Assembly (NCBI GenBank): GCA_965203835.1
Contig: OZ241919.1
Location: forward strand, 1,984,001 to 2,048,000
From: CBDCFV01 sp965203835
GTDB taxonomy: Bacteria; Chloroflexota; Dehalococcoidia; Lucifugimonadales; UBA3495
Reading direction: 5' to 3'
Length of the DNA stretch: 64,000 nucleotides
Shown piece after piece: positions 1 to 7,431 of the stretch. The notes beneath the pieces were generated by a model. That model was not told the origin of the DNA. It made no database searches and worked only from the letters and a program-made list of their open reading frames with translations. How positions within the stretch are numbered: position 1 is the first letter of the stretch; each line of letters starts with the position of its first letter. The position numbers were made by a program, and so were the translations under genes.

Positions 1-1036
1 CGGCGGTCAGGAATGCGCCGTTTAGTGGCACGTTTTGCTTAGCTTTTATTTCCTTCGTCTTCTGCACGACGGTATCTGAGTCGGCTTGGTACGGCGGCGA
101 CAGTTGGGCTACGGCGTTCCACTCGGGCACGATCTCGGTCATGACATTTAGGAACGCCACTCGTGAGCGTATCCATCTTTCTTTGGCTTCCTCGTTAGTC
201 AGGCACGCCGCAGCCTCCTCGTTGAAGCGGCTGTCTTTTACGCCCGTCGCACCTACCAGACTGTGCTTTACGAATTCCCTGACTTGGTTGACAAGGAAAA
301 CGTATGGGGACCCTTTGCCGACGGAATTGGACGTGGCGTCTACTCGATCCCTGAGCAGGTCGGTCCGTTCGATGATTGTGAGGACAGCACCGTTGGCGGG
401 TTGGCGCGTGTCGTAGACTGCCAGAAGGGACGGCGGCAGGGACCTAGTGCGTCCGGCGTCCGCGAAGTCTTGGTGGACTTGGACCTTATTGGCTTCGATT
501 GTCATGAGGAAGGGTATGCCGGTGTTCATGAAGTCCGTTCCGCGATCTGTTCCCCTAGTGTCGCTGATGACCTGTTGGATGCCCTTGAATCTGTGCTGGC
601 CGTCCGTGATGAAGATCGAAGTTTCGTCCGGCAGGACCGCGTAGCCAGATTGGGCGTTACCCGGACCTTCGGGGGCGTATATGAGGATCTCTCCAGTGGT
701 GTTCAAGGTCAGCGGAGGTATGATAAAAGGAGCGTCGTCCTCCAAGGCTTTGCTGAGGTAACTAGCGAAAGATTTCCAGTGGTCTGTGATGATCGGCCTG
801 TTGTTCGCGCTGAGCGCTTTGTCTGCGGTCACTCCTTTGTCCGCAGAGTTGTACCTCAGGATACGGTCGAGCACCTTGACAGGCAACACTCCGCTCACCA
901 TGTCCCGCTTCCCTTGCTTGAAAATTCGCACTGGGCATATCTGCCGGTCAGACTCGATGGCTACTGTTGCCGCTTTTTGCTGCGCTTCCTCGAGAGTAGT
1001 ACCAACCCGTTCTATGCACTTTGATTGTGTTGTCAT
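1..1036 (-). CDS. DGQHR-domain (DndB-like) protein, C-terminus beyond window
   Basis: The reverse strand is open from an ATG at 1036 to the window edge, giving at least 345 residues. A strong GAGGAGG ribosome site lies 8 to 10 bases before the ATG. The protein contains SIFITDGQHRFKGIQQ, the signature of the DGQHR family that includes DndB of the DNA phosphorothioation (Dnd) systems. It is followed by a DndB-like stretch FADAGRTRSLPPSLLAVYD. Family knowledge: DndB is a ParB-like regulator of DNA sulfur modification, and DGQHR proteins often sit in defence islands. No other dnd gene is visible, so Dnd membership is not shown. The gene follows a cytosine methyltransferase on the same strand and has its own promoter. 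Confidence 0.8.
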   Translation of the reverse strand, partial: MTTQSKCIERVGTTLEEAQQKAATVAIESDRQICPVRIFKQGKRDMVSGVLPVKVLDRILRYNSADKGVTADKALSANNRPIITDHWKSFASYLSKALEDDAPFIIPPLTLNTTGEILIYAPEGPGNAQSGYAVLPDETSIFITDGQHRFKGIQQVISDTRGTDRGTDFMNTGIPFLMTIEANKVQVHQDFADAGRTRSLPPSLLAVYDTRQPANGAVLTIIERTDLLRDRVDATSNSVGKGSPYVFLVNQVREFVKHSLVGATGVKDSRFNEEAAACLTNEEAKERWIRSRVAFLNVMTEIVPEWNAVAQLSPPYQADSDTVVQKTKEIKAKQNVPLNGAFLTA

Positions 1037-1060
1037 TTTGCAACACCTCCTCTAAAAATA

Positions 1061-1114
1061 GGGTATATCACCCTTCAGCAAAGGGATAATACACCCATAA
1101 AAGAGGTTTGTCAA
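1061..1114 (-). promoter_or_regulatory. Sigma70-type promoter with operator-like dyads for the DGQHR gene
   Basis: Read on the reverse strand, TTGACA (1109-1114) is separated by exactly 17 bases from TATTAT (1086-1091), about 50 bases before the DGQHR start. Two related short elements, GGGTATATCACCC (1061-1073) and GGGATAATACACCC (1083-1096), cover the -10 and initiation region and look like repressor sites. The promoter call is from sequence; the operator role is inferred. Confidence 0.65.
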
Positions 1115-1194
1115 CATACAATATGTACTACTACAAGATAGATTTGCGATTTTACAAGAGAGAATCGTGATATTACATTTCTAGTATGTATTTA

Positions 1195-2190
1195 TCATCC
1201 ACTGCTCAATGATTCTAAGATTGCAGCCAGGACAGCTCTCGCTACTGGGACAGCTACTGCATTTCCCGTCTGTTGCTTGGTCTGACTGTAACTCCCGGTT
1301 GGCTGGAACCATTCAGGGAACCCCTGTAGTCTTAGAAGCTCTCTTTCGGTGAGTCGACGCCAACCGTTGACTAGCAGGTAGTTGTGCGACGCTCCAGCGC
1401 GCAAGGCGCAACAGTAGGGATGACTGCTTATCAATCCTCCTTTGTTTTCGTGCCATATCGCGGGTTTTCTGCTGGCTTGGTGTTTCTCTCGCCGGTTCCG
1501 ACGTATGGCTGGACTCGCGTGATATTTCTTGGGCACCCTCCCTTTTTCTAGTACGGTTCTTAAGCTGGGCAGCCTTTTTTTACGCAGCCCGACAGGCCAT
1601 CTTATAGGCCTAGTTCCTTGCTCAAGAGCAACTATGAAGGTTCTTTCTCTCTTTTGTGGGAGTCCAAAATCGAGGGCGTTCAGGATTCGATGGGACACAT
1701 CGTATCCCAGTTCTTGGAATGCTTGTTCAACTCGCTTGATGGTCCTCTTCTGGTCGTGAAGGGAGAACTGCTTGACGTTTTCCATGACTACCGCAGAAGG
1801 CCTGAGACAGCTTGTGACCTCTGCGACGTCGAATGCTAGGTTTCCCCTTTCGTCCTCAAGACCTGATCCGGGTCCGATGATGCTGAAAGGCTGACATGGA
1901 AATCCGGCCATCAGGATGTCGTGGGCAGGTATGTTGCCTTTGCATAATTTCAAATCACCATGAGGACGCAGTTTTAAGTTTGTTTCGTAGCAGTTTGACG
2001 CAGCTCGATTGATCTCTGAAGCAAACGTTGTAGTTATCCCATTTTGAGCTGCGGCGATGTGGAACCCGCCAATGCCGCAGAAGAGGTCAACGGCCGTCAA
2101 TCCTGAATCCTCGGGAATCTGGCTCCATGGACCATGTAAAGGTACAGTTGAGGTAGCTTCTGAAGTGTTGTTCATACTCGCCTTTGGCAT
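1195..2190 (-). CDS. DNA (cytosine-5-)-methyltransferase
   Basis: This 331-residue protein has the C5-methyltransferase motifs in canonical order: motif I DLFCGIGGFHIA near residue 35, motif IV GFPCQPFS with the catalytic Cys near 99, motif VI ENV near 138, motif VIII QKRERTFIVA near 180, and motif X GNAVAVPVARAV near the C-terminus. It transfers a methyl group from AdoMet to cytosine in a specific site that cannot be read from sequence. The ATG at 2190 lacks a ribosome site; the in-frame ATG at 2175 is preceded by AAAGGCGAG and is the likelier start. It lies between a toxin-antitoxin pair upstream and the DGQHR gene downstream. The divergent vsr gene fits repair of T:G mismatches arising at its methylated site. 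Confidence 0.92.
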   Translation of the reverse strand: MPKASMNNTSEATSTVPLHGPWSQIPEDSGLTAVDLFCGIGGFHIAAAQNGITTTFASEINRAASNCYETNLKLRPHGDLKLCKGNIPAHDILMAGFPCQPFSIIGPGSGLEDERGNLAFDVAEVTSCLRPSAVVMENVKQFSLHDQKRTIKRVEQAFQELGYDVSHRILNALDFGLPQKRERTFIVALEQGTRPIRWPVGLRKKRLPSLRTVLEKGRVPKKYHASPAIRRNRREKHQASRKPAIWHENKGGLISSHPYCCALRAGASHNYLLVNGWRRLTERELLRLQGFPEWFQPTGSYSQTKQQTGNAVAVPVARAVLAAILESLSSG

Positions 2191-2247
2191 TTGTAATGGG
2201 GGGTTGTGTTTCGAGTCAGGGCAGTTCGGGACTGTTCTTATGGCTCG

Positions 2248-2703
2248 TCAAGTCCCGTTTATCTGAAGTTCTGTCTGCCATGTGCTGAGTTGCATCGGGT
2301 CCAGTCGCCTCAGGCCAGGGATTCTGTCGAAGTCAACATCGGCAGAAATGATGAGACTGGTTTCTTTTCGATTCATCACAGAAGCGTGGACAAGATCCCT
2401 GGAACTTGCCTGATGGGATTTGTCAACCATCTCAGCAGCGCGGCGGACGTCGGCCGGGTAGATGGGTTCAATTCGCCCCTGCAACAGGAACTCGAACCTA
2501 TTGAAGACCTCCCGGCCGATCGTCCATCTGTTGGTTCGAAGGTAGTGGTGCATCAACTCTTGGAGCACCTCGGCGTCGGTTATGAACCGAGTCGGGTTGT
2601 TAGCAATGATCCAGATGATCGTGGCGCAGGGTTCCTTGTATGGATGATCCTGTCCGGCCGCGTATATAGGGATATTGGTATCAACGAAGGTAACATGCGT
2701 CAT
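2248..2703 (-). CDS. PIN-domain toxin (VapC-like)
   Basis: A 151-residue PIN-domain ribonuclease. The acidic residues expected for metal binding are visible: Asp8 in TFVDTN, Glu in VLQELMHHY near residue 45, Asp in RDLVHASV near 102, and the SADVDFDRI motif near 122. Toxins of this family cleave RNA, often tRNA, when not bound by their antitoxin. The start codon lies inside the end of the upstream ribbon-helix-helix gene (23-base overlap), a typical arrangement for translational coupling. The methyltransferase follows 57 bases downstream. The RNA target cannot be predicted. Confidence 0.85.
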   Translation of the reverse strand: MTHVTFVDTNIPIYAAGQDHPYKEPCATIIWIIANNPTRFITDAEVLQELMHHYLRTNRWTIGREVFNRFEFLLQGRIEPIYPADVRRAAEMVDKSHQASSRDLVHASVMNRKETSLIISADVDFDRIPGLRRLDPMQLSTWQTELQINGT

Positions 2704-2932
2704 GAGCCGTCTCCAGCAGTCGGGATAGTTCTGCGGGGTCCGGTGGAATTTCTGCGTTCAAGGCGATCAGTTCTTTCGCAGCTTGGAGGCGGCGCTCTCG
2801 GAGAACGTCATCATAGGCATTGTCGATGAGCTGGCGAACGATTTCTGCGGCAGTGACTCCCCTGTTTTCCGCGAGCTCGTCTAACCGTTCTCGGCATTCC
2901 TTATCCAGCCGTACTTCAAACCGGCTTACCAT
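2681..2932 (-). CDS. Ribbon-helix-helix antitoxin of the PIN toxin
   Basis: An 83-residue protein beginning MVSRFEVRLDKECRERLDEL, the beta-strand then helix pattern of a MetJ/Arc-type ribbon-helix-helix DNA-binding domain; VTAAEIVRQLIDNAY forms the second helix. The acidic and hydrophobic tail probably wraps the toxin. The ATG at 2932 is preferred over the TTG at 2938 because AAGGAG lies 6 bases upstream. A perfect palindrome sits just upstream and is the probable autoregulatory operator. A close relative with the same gene overlap is found at 13317-13568. Confidence 0.85.
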   Translation of the reverse strand: MVSRFEVRLDKECRERLDELAENRGVTAAEIVRQLIDNAYDDVLRERRLQAAKELIALNAEIPPDPAELSRLLETAHDACYLR

Positions 2933-2945
2933 TCTCAACTCCTTA

Positions 2946-2965
2946 TACGTATATTAATATACGTA
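2946..2965. promoter_or_regulatory. Perfect 20-bp palindrome, probable antitoxin operator
   Basis: TACGTATATTAATATACGTA is a perfect inverted repeat that ends 13 bases before the antitoxin ATG and is AT-rich enough to overlap the -10 region. Ribbon-helix-helix antitoxins bind such dyads to repress their own operon. The repressor assignment is inferred from position. Confidence 0.7.
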
Positions 2966-3284
2966 GAAATATATTCTCGCCTTCACTTATTGTCAACAGC
3001 CTAAATGTCACCGTATTGTAATGTACGATAGATACGTGGAGTACGTTCCTATGCTTATAGGTAGGTAGTCTACGAGCACCCCCTCATCAGTACGGACACT
3101 AATGTTAGTTTCACATGCTGTACGGCGTCTCCCACGACTCCAAGCTTGATTGTGTCTTCCTTAATAAATACCCCTTATCCGAATTCTCACGGAACTCTTG
3201 GGACTATTGGGGCTAGAGTGGTTTTGGGCTTCCTGACGGTGTTAATATTCCGGTGGTTCTCTGTGCATGGAGGGTTAGTGGGTT
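2966..3284. other. Intergenic region between antitoxin and vsr
   Basis: About 320 bases without a convincing coding frame. It is AT-richer than its surroundings and should contain the divergent promoters of the toxin-antitoxin operon and vsr. I see no further repeat or RNA structure. Confidence 0.5.
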
Positions 3285-3728
3285 ATGGCTGATTCGGTGT
3301 CGCCTGAGGTACGCTCCCGTGTAATGTCTCGCGTCCGCAGTCGCGACACTCGCCCTGAGTTGTACGTGCGGAGGGCGGTGTGGGCTGAAGGTTTCCGATA
3401 TAGACTGCACGTTGTAGGCTTGCCTGGCAATCCTGATTTGGTGTTAACCAAATATCGGCTGGTTGTGTTTGTTCATGGTTGCTTCTGGCATCAGCATGAA
3501 TGTTCGAGGTCAAGGCGCCCGTCCTCGAACCGAGAATATTGGGACCGGAAGCTGGACCGCAACATGGAGCGAGATATCCGCAATCGAGCCTTGCTGGAGG
3601 ACATGGGTTGGGCGGTGGTCATGATATGGGAATGCGACTTGGAGGGCGGTGTTGTAGGCTTGCTGTCGCTTTTGAGGAGCACGAGGGACGGCGATCCCTC
3701 ACGCCTGCGCACGCCTGCTTCAGCTTGA
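3285..3728 (+). CDS. vsr: Very short patch repair endonuclease (Vsr)
   Basis: A 147-residue protein of normal Vsr length. It starts with the family N-terminus (residues 4-22: SVSPEVRSRVMSRVRSRDT). It contains LPGNPDLV, whose Asp is the catalytic metal ligand, FVHGCFWHQHEC with the zinc-ligand Cys/His residues, and the late VMIWECDL strand. Vsr nicks 5' of the T in T:G mismatches produced by deamination of 5-methylcytosine. It is divergent from the cytosine methyltransferase about 1.1 kb away, with the toxin-antitoxin pair between. A ribosome site GGAGGG lies upstream of the ATG. Confidence 0.92.
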   Translation: MADSVSPEVRSRVMSRVRSRDTRPELYVRRAVWAEGFRYRLHVVGLPGNPDLVLTKYRLVVFVHGCFWHQHECSRSRRPSSNREYWDRKLDRNMERDIRNRALLEDMGWAVVMIWECDLEGGVVGLLSLLRSTRDGDPSRLRTPASA

Positions 3729-3753
3729 CACCCCTATAGGCCAATGCTAAAAT
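3725..3753 (+). promoter_or_regulatory. Sigma70-type promoter of citrate synthase
   Basis: TTGACA (3725-3730) and TAAAAT (3748-3753) are separated by 17 bases, a near-consensus promoter. It overlaps the end of vsr and would give a leader of about 100 bases before the citrate synthase start. Confidence 0.7.
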
Positions 3754-3865
3754 CGCCCACGTTCCCGGACGTACGCGCCCTCTATATTATGTCGATTTGT
3801 AGAGGTCAACCAAAGGGCGCAAAGCATCGGGGAAATTGGTGCGGCTACCGTAAGGAGGGTACGAA

Positions 3866-5002
3866 ATGGCTCCCGAGATCATGAAGGGGCTGAAGGATGT
3901 TTACTTGGACACCACCGAGTCCAGTTTCATCGACGGTCAAGTAGGGAAGTTGCTTTACCGCGGCTACAATATTCACGACTTGGCCGAAAAGTCCACATTT
4001 GAAGAAGTTATCTACCTGCTGCTCTACGGCAGCCTTCCCTCCCAACAGCAGTTGGCGGACTTTGACGCCGAGTTGCGCGCCAACAGGCGTGTCCCCGACG
4101 GCATCATCACTGTGCTGGAAGTAATGAAGGACGCCCACCCGATGGACGCTCTCCGCACCGGTATTTCGGCGCTGGCCGGATATAACGTCGACGAGGTGGC
4201 CGACAACTCCACCGAGGCCACCATCCGTAAGGGCATCCGCCTGACTGCTCAGGGTCCGACCATAGTGGCCGCCCATCACCGGCTGCGGCAGGGCTTGGAG
4301 CCCGTCGCGCCCAATCCCGACCTTAACCACGCCGGCAACTTCCTCTACATGATGTTCGGCGAGGTCCCCGACGAGGAGACCACCGGTCTGCTGGACGTTG
4401 ACTTCATCCTCCACGCCGAGCATGGGGCTAACGCTTCTGCCTTCGCAGCCAGGGTCACCGCCTCCACCATCTCGGACCTGCACTCGGCGGTGGTAAGCGG
4501 CGTGGGTACCCTGAAAGGGCCGGCCCACGGCGGCGCCGCCGAAGAAGTGATGAAGATGTCGCTGGACATCGGCAATCCGGAGAACGCCGAGGAATACGCT
4601 CGCAACCACTTGGAGTCGGGCGGGCGCATCATGGGCTTTGGCCACCGGGTCTACCGTGCTGAAGACCCCCGGGCCCGTCACCTGCGCGACCGCGCCCGCC
4701 TGTTGGGCGAGAAAAAAGGTGAACCGCGCTGGTTCCAGATCCTTTCCCACTTGGAAGAGAATACCATGGCGCCCTACCGGGACCGTGGCATTTGCGTCAA
4801 CGTGGACTTCTTCGCCGGCGCCATCTACTACCTGCTGGACATTCCCGACGACCTGTTCATATCTATCTTCGCCTTGGGCCGTATCCCGGGGTGGACCCTC
4901 CAGTGCGTGGAGCAGTACAAGGACAACATCCTCATACGCCCCCTGCTGGAGTACACCGGGGATATGGACCTGGAGTACGTGCCGCTGGAGCAGCGGGGAT
5001 AA
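3866..5002 (+). CDS. gltA: Citrate synthase family protein
   Basis: A 378-residue citrate synthase of the compact bacterial type. The catalytic triad is visible: His221 in GPAHGGA, His260 in IMGFGHRVY, and Asp314 in CVNVDFFAG; HGANAS near residue 186 is the substrate-binding segment. It condenses oxaloacetate with acetyl-CoA to form citrate in the cytoplasm. Type II short enzymes and 2-methylcitrate synthases (PrpC) share these motifs, and two MmgE/PrpD proteins are encoded nearby, so propionyl-CoA use is possible. The start is set by GGAGGGTACGAA before the ATG. It is transcribed alone, between a strong promoter and an intrinsic terminator. Confidence 0.93.
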   Translation: MAPEIMKGLKDVYLDTTESSFIDGQVGKLLYRGYNIHDLAEKSTFEEVIYLLLYGSLPSQQQLADFDAELRANRRVPDGIITVLEVMKDAHPMDALRTGISALAGYNVDEVADNSTEATIRKGIRLTAQGPTIVAAHHRLRQGLEPVAPNPDLNHAGNFLYMMFGEVPDEETTGLLDVDFILHAEHGANASAFAARVTASTISDLHSAVVSGVGTLKGPAHGGAAEEVMKMSLDIGNPENAEEYARNHLESGGRIMGFGHRVYRAEDPRARHLRDRARLLGEKKGEPRWFQILSHLEENTMAPYRDRGICVNVDFFAGAIYYLLDIPDDLFISIFALGRIPGWTLQCVEQYKDNILIRPLLEYTGDMDLEYVPLEQRG

Positions 5003-5033
5003 AGGGTACTCCTTTACAACAGCGAAGCAATGA

Positions 5034-5063
5034 CGAGGGCCGCTAACGGCCCTCGTTTTATTT
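5034..5063 (+). terminator. Intrinsic terminator after citrate synthase
   Basis: CGAGGGCCG (5034-5042) pairs perfectly with CGGCCCTCG (5047-5055) around a CTAA loop, followed by TTTTATTT. Confidence 0.92.
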
Positions 5064-5168
5064 GAGGCGTGCGGGACATTACAGGGAAGAGCAGCCTATG
5101 GTGCAACTTTACTTGTGTACCGCACCGCCCATACAATGCTCTCCAGCGTGTCGTCAGGAGACTGGAGC

Positions 5169-6356
5169 ATGATGCAATCATCGGCCAACGTAGTCGTCAT
5201 CGGGGGCGGAGTCATCGGTACCAGCACCGCCATGCACCTCGCCCGGATGGGCGCCGGGAAGGTCCTGTTGCTGGAGAAAAACCACTTGGCCTCGGGCGCC
5301 AGCGGAAGGTCCGGGGCCATGGTGCGCGAACACTACCCCAACCCCATCCTTGTGAGGATGGCCATCGAAGCCAGTGCCGTGTTCCATAACTTTCAAGACG
5401 CCGTTGGGGGCGATGCCCGGTTCATTGAGACCGGCAGGCTCCAACTGTTTGACGACTTCGATGCCGCCGCAGCACGGGCCAACGTGGCAATGAACCGCGA
5501 ACTGGGTGTGGACATCCGACTCGTGGACCTTTCCGACATCCAGGATATAGTCCCCAATGTCTCCCTCGACGGCGTCACCCTGGGGGTATACGAGCCTACG
5601 TCGGGATACGCCGACCCCATGGCTACCACCTACGCCTTCGCGGAACAGGCCATGGACCACGGCGCGGAGATCCGGACCGAGTGCGCGGTTACCGGTATCA
5701 AGACCGCCGGGGGCCGGGTGGTCGCCGTGGAAACGGAAGCGGGTGACATAGAGACGGAAGCCGTCGTCGCGGCCACCGGCCCTTGGACCAACAAGCTGGC
5801 CGCGCCCTTGGGGGAGCCCATTCCGATTACACCCACCCGGGTGCAGTTGGTCCACCTCCGCCGCCCTCCATCCTTGGAATCGATGACCACGATAATCATC
5901 GACCACACCACCGGATCCTACCTCCGGGCCAGCCCCGGGCCAAACACCCTGCTGGGTGGTGAGGCGCCGGGAGACCTGGACGAGGTCGTGAATCCCGACT
6001 CCTTTGGACTGAACGCCGATCACGGCGTCATCACAAGATTCTGGGAACGGGCCAAGCGGCGCTTCCCGGACTTCCGCATGGCGACTCCCTTGGGCGGATA
6101 CGGCTCGCTGTACGACCTGACTCCCGACGGCAACCCCGTCCTGGACAGGTCGGAAGCGGTCGATGGACTCTACTGGGCCACCGGGTTCAGCGGCCACGGC
6201 TTCAAGTTGTCCCCGGTGATTGGCCGGATGATGGCGGAACTCGTCCTCCACGGCGATAGCAGCGGCCATCCGATACGCGCTTTCCGAGGCAGCCGGTTCC
6301 GGGAAGGAGACCTGTTGCTCCCCGAACACTCCTACGCGGGAAGAGCCCATCCCTGA
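5169..6356 (+). CDS. FAD-dependent amino-acid/amine oxidoreductase (DAO family)
   Basis: About 395 residues. The N-terminal Rossmann motif VVVIGGGVIGTSTAMHLA, followed by an acidic strand end LLLEK and then ASGASGRSGAMVR, is typical of the D-amino-acid oxidase, sarcosine oxidase beta and glycine oxidase family. The C-terminal WATGFSGHGFKLSPVIG is the second FAD-contacting segment. It oxidises a secondary or primary amine, amino acid or sarcosine-like substrate using flavin; the substrate is unknown. The frame is open from 5115, but ATG ATG at 5169/5172 with AGGAG 8 bases upstream is the likely start. A luciferase-like enzyme gene begins 13 bases after the stop, so the two are probably co-transcribed. 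Confidence 0.85.
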   Translation: MMQSSANVVVIGGGVIGTSTAMHLARMGAGKVLLLEKNHLASGASGRSGAMVREHYPNPILVRMAIEASAVFHNFQDAVGGDARFIETGRLQLFDDFDAAAARANVAMNRELGVDIRLVDLSDIQDIVPNVSLDGVTLGVYEPTSGYADPMATTYAFAEQAMDHGAEIRTECAVTGIKTAGGRVVAVETEAGDIETEAVVAATGPWTNKLAAPLGEPIPITPTRVQLVHLRRPPSLESMTTIIIDHTTGSYLRASPGPNTLLGGEAPGDLDEVVNPDSFGLNADHGVITRFWERAKRRFPDFRMATPLGGYGSLYDLTPDGNPVLDRSEAVDGLYWATGFSGHGFKLSPVIGRMMAELVLHGDSSGHPIRAFRGSRFREGDLLLPEHSYAGRAHP

Positions 6357-6369
6357 TGACGAGGTGGCT

Positions 6370-7377
6370 ATGAAACTCGGCATATACAGCTCCATCGCCA
6401 ACCCTCCAAGGGGCGACGACATTGACCGGTGTATCGACGAGGTCATCGCCGAGGCGCAGTTGGCGGAGCAGGCCGGCTTCGACGCCTGCTTCTTCGGGGA
6501 GCATCACCAGGACAAGGACGGATTTCTGCCGTCTCCGTTGATTGTGGCTACCGCCGTCGCCTGCCAGACCCGGACCCTCCGGGTGGGCACCTCGGTTATC
6601 CTGCTGCCGCTGCACCATCCGGTCAAAGTTGCAGAGGACGTCGTCACGCTGGACCAAATATCGAAAGGGCGCGTTATCCTCGGTGTGGGGCTGGGTTACC
6701 AAGCTCCCGACTTCAGGGCCTTCAACGTGCCGATCCGGGAACGGGTGGGCCGGTTGGAGGAGGGCGTGGAAATCATGCGCCGGTGCTGGACCGGTGAGCC
6801 GTTCTCCTTCCACGGCAAGCACTTTGACTTGGAAGACGTCCGGGTAAGTCCACGCCCCTACCGGCAACCCGCGCCTCCATTGTTGATTGGCGCCAGCAAC
6901 CCGCCCGGAGCCCGCCGCGCCGGAAGGCTGGCCGACGGCTTTGTCTCCACCCCCAGCACGGGCTTGGAAGCTACGGTCGGACTGATCGACGCCTACCGGG
7001 AGGCGGCATCCGAGACAGGACGTGATTCCCAGGTGGTGCTGATGCGCGATGCTTGGGTTGCCTCCAGCCGGGAAGAGGCCGAAAGGGTCTACGGCCCCGA
7101 GGTAATGACTGCCTACCACTACTATTGGCAAGCGGGCCTGCCGGAGTTCAGGAGCATAGAATCGGAGTCACAGCTTACCATGGACCGCATAGCTCCCGAC
7201 CGGCTTATTTTGGGAGACCCGGAAGAGTGCGTCAGCGAGTTTCGCCGGTGGGGAGAGGCTACGGGCGCCGAGCTTTGCCTGCTGCGGTTGCGCCACGCCC
7301 ACTCCGGCGGGCCGCCCCACCGGGACATAATGAACGCGATAAGCCTCTTCGGCGACAGGGTTATCCCCTACATCTAG
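6370..7377 (+). CDS. LLM-class flavin-dependent monooxygenase (1)
   Basis: A 335-residue luciferase-like monooxygenase. LAEQAGFDACFFGEHHQ near residue 32 and the VGTSVILLPLHHPVKVAED segment are characteristic of the TIM-barrel fold that uses reduced FMN or F420. The ATG at 6370 is preferred over an in-frame GTG at 6364. It follows the FAD oxidoreductase closely. Three more members of this superfamily lie within 11 kb (10165, 13743, 16355), but they belong to visibly different subfamilies, so this is not a recent tandem array. The substrate cannot be named. Confidence 0.88.
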   Translation: MKLGIYSSIANPPRGDDIDRCIDEVIAEAQLAEQAGFDACFFGEHHQDKDGFLPSPLIVATAVACQTRTLRVGTSVILLPLHHPVKVAEDVVTLDQISKGRVILGVGLGYQAPDFRAFNVPIRERVGRLEEGVEIMRRCWTGEPFSFHGKHFDLEDVRVSPRPYRQPAPPLLIGASNPPGARRAGRLADGFVSTPSTGLEATVGLIDAYREAASETGRDSQVVLMRDAWVASSREEAERVYGPEVMTAYHYYWQAGLPEFRSIESESQLTMDRIAPDRLILGDPEECVSEFRRWGEATGAELCLLRLRHAHSGGPPHRDIMNAISLFGDRVIPYI

Positions 7378-7431
7378 CCCCACGACCTCATATAACGTGT
7401 AGAATGCCTCGATGGCCTTGAGGATGGCGAC

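Noticed and set aside
1..1055. Forward frames at the left edge (up to 253 codons)
   Set aside because: The reverse strand encodes a clear DGQHR protein with promoter and ribosome site; the forward frames are shadows.
5178..6446. A 422-codon open frame on the reverse strand
   Set aside because: It is antisense to the FAD oxidoreductase, is rich in Gly, His and Val as expected of a shadow frame in GC-rich coding DNA, and has no motif or ribosome site.
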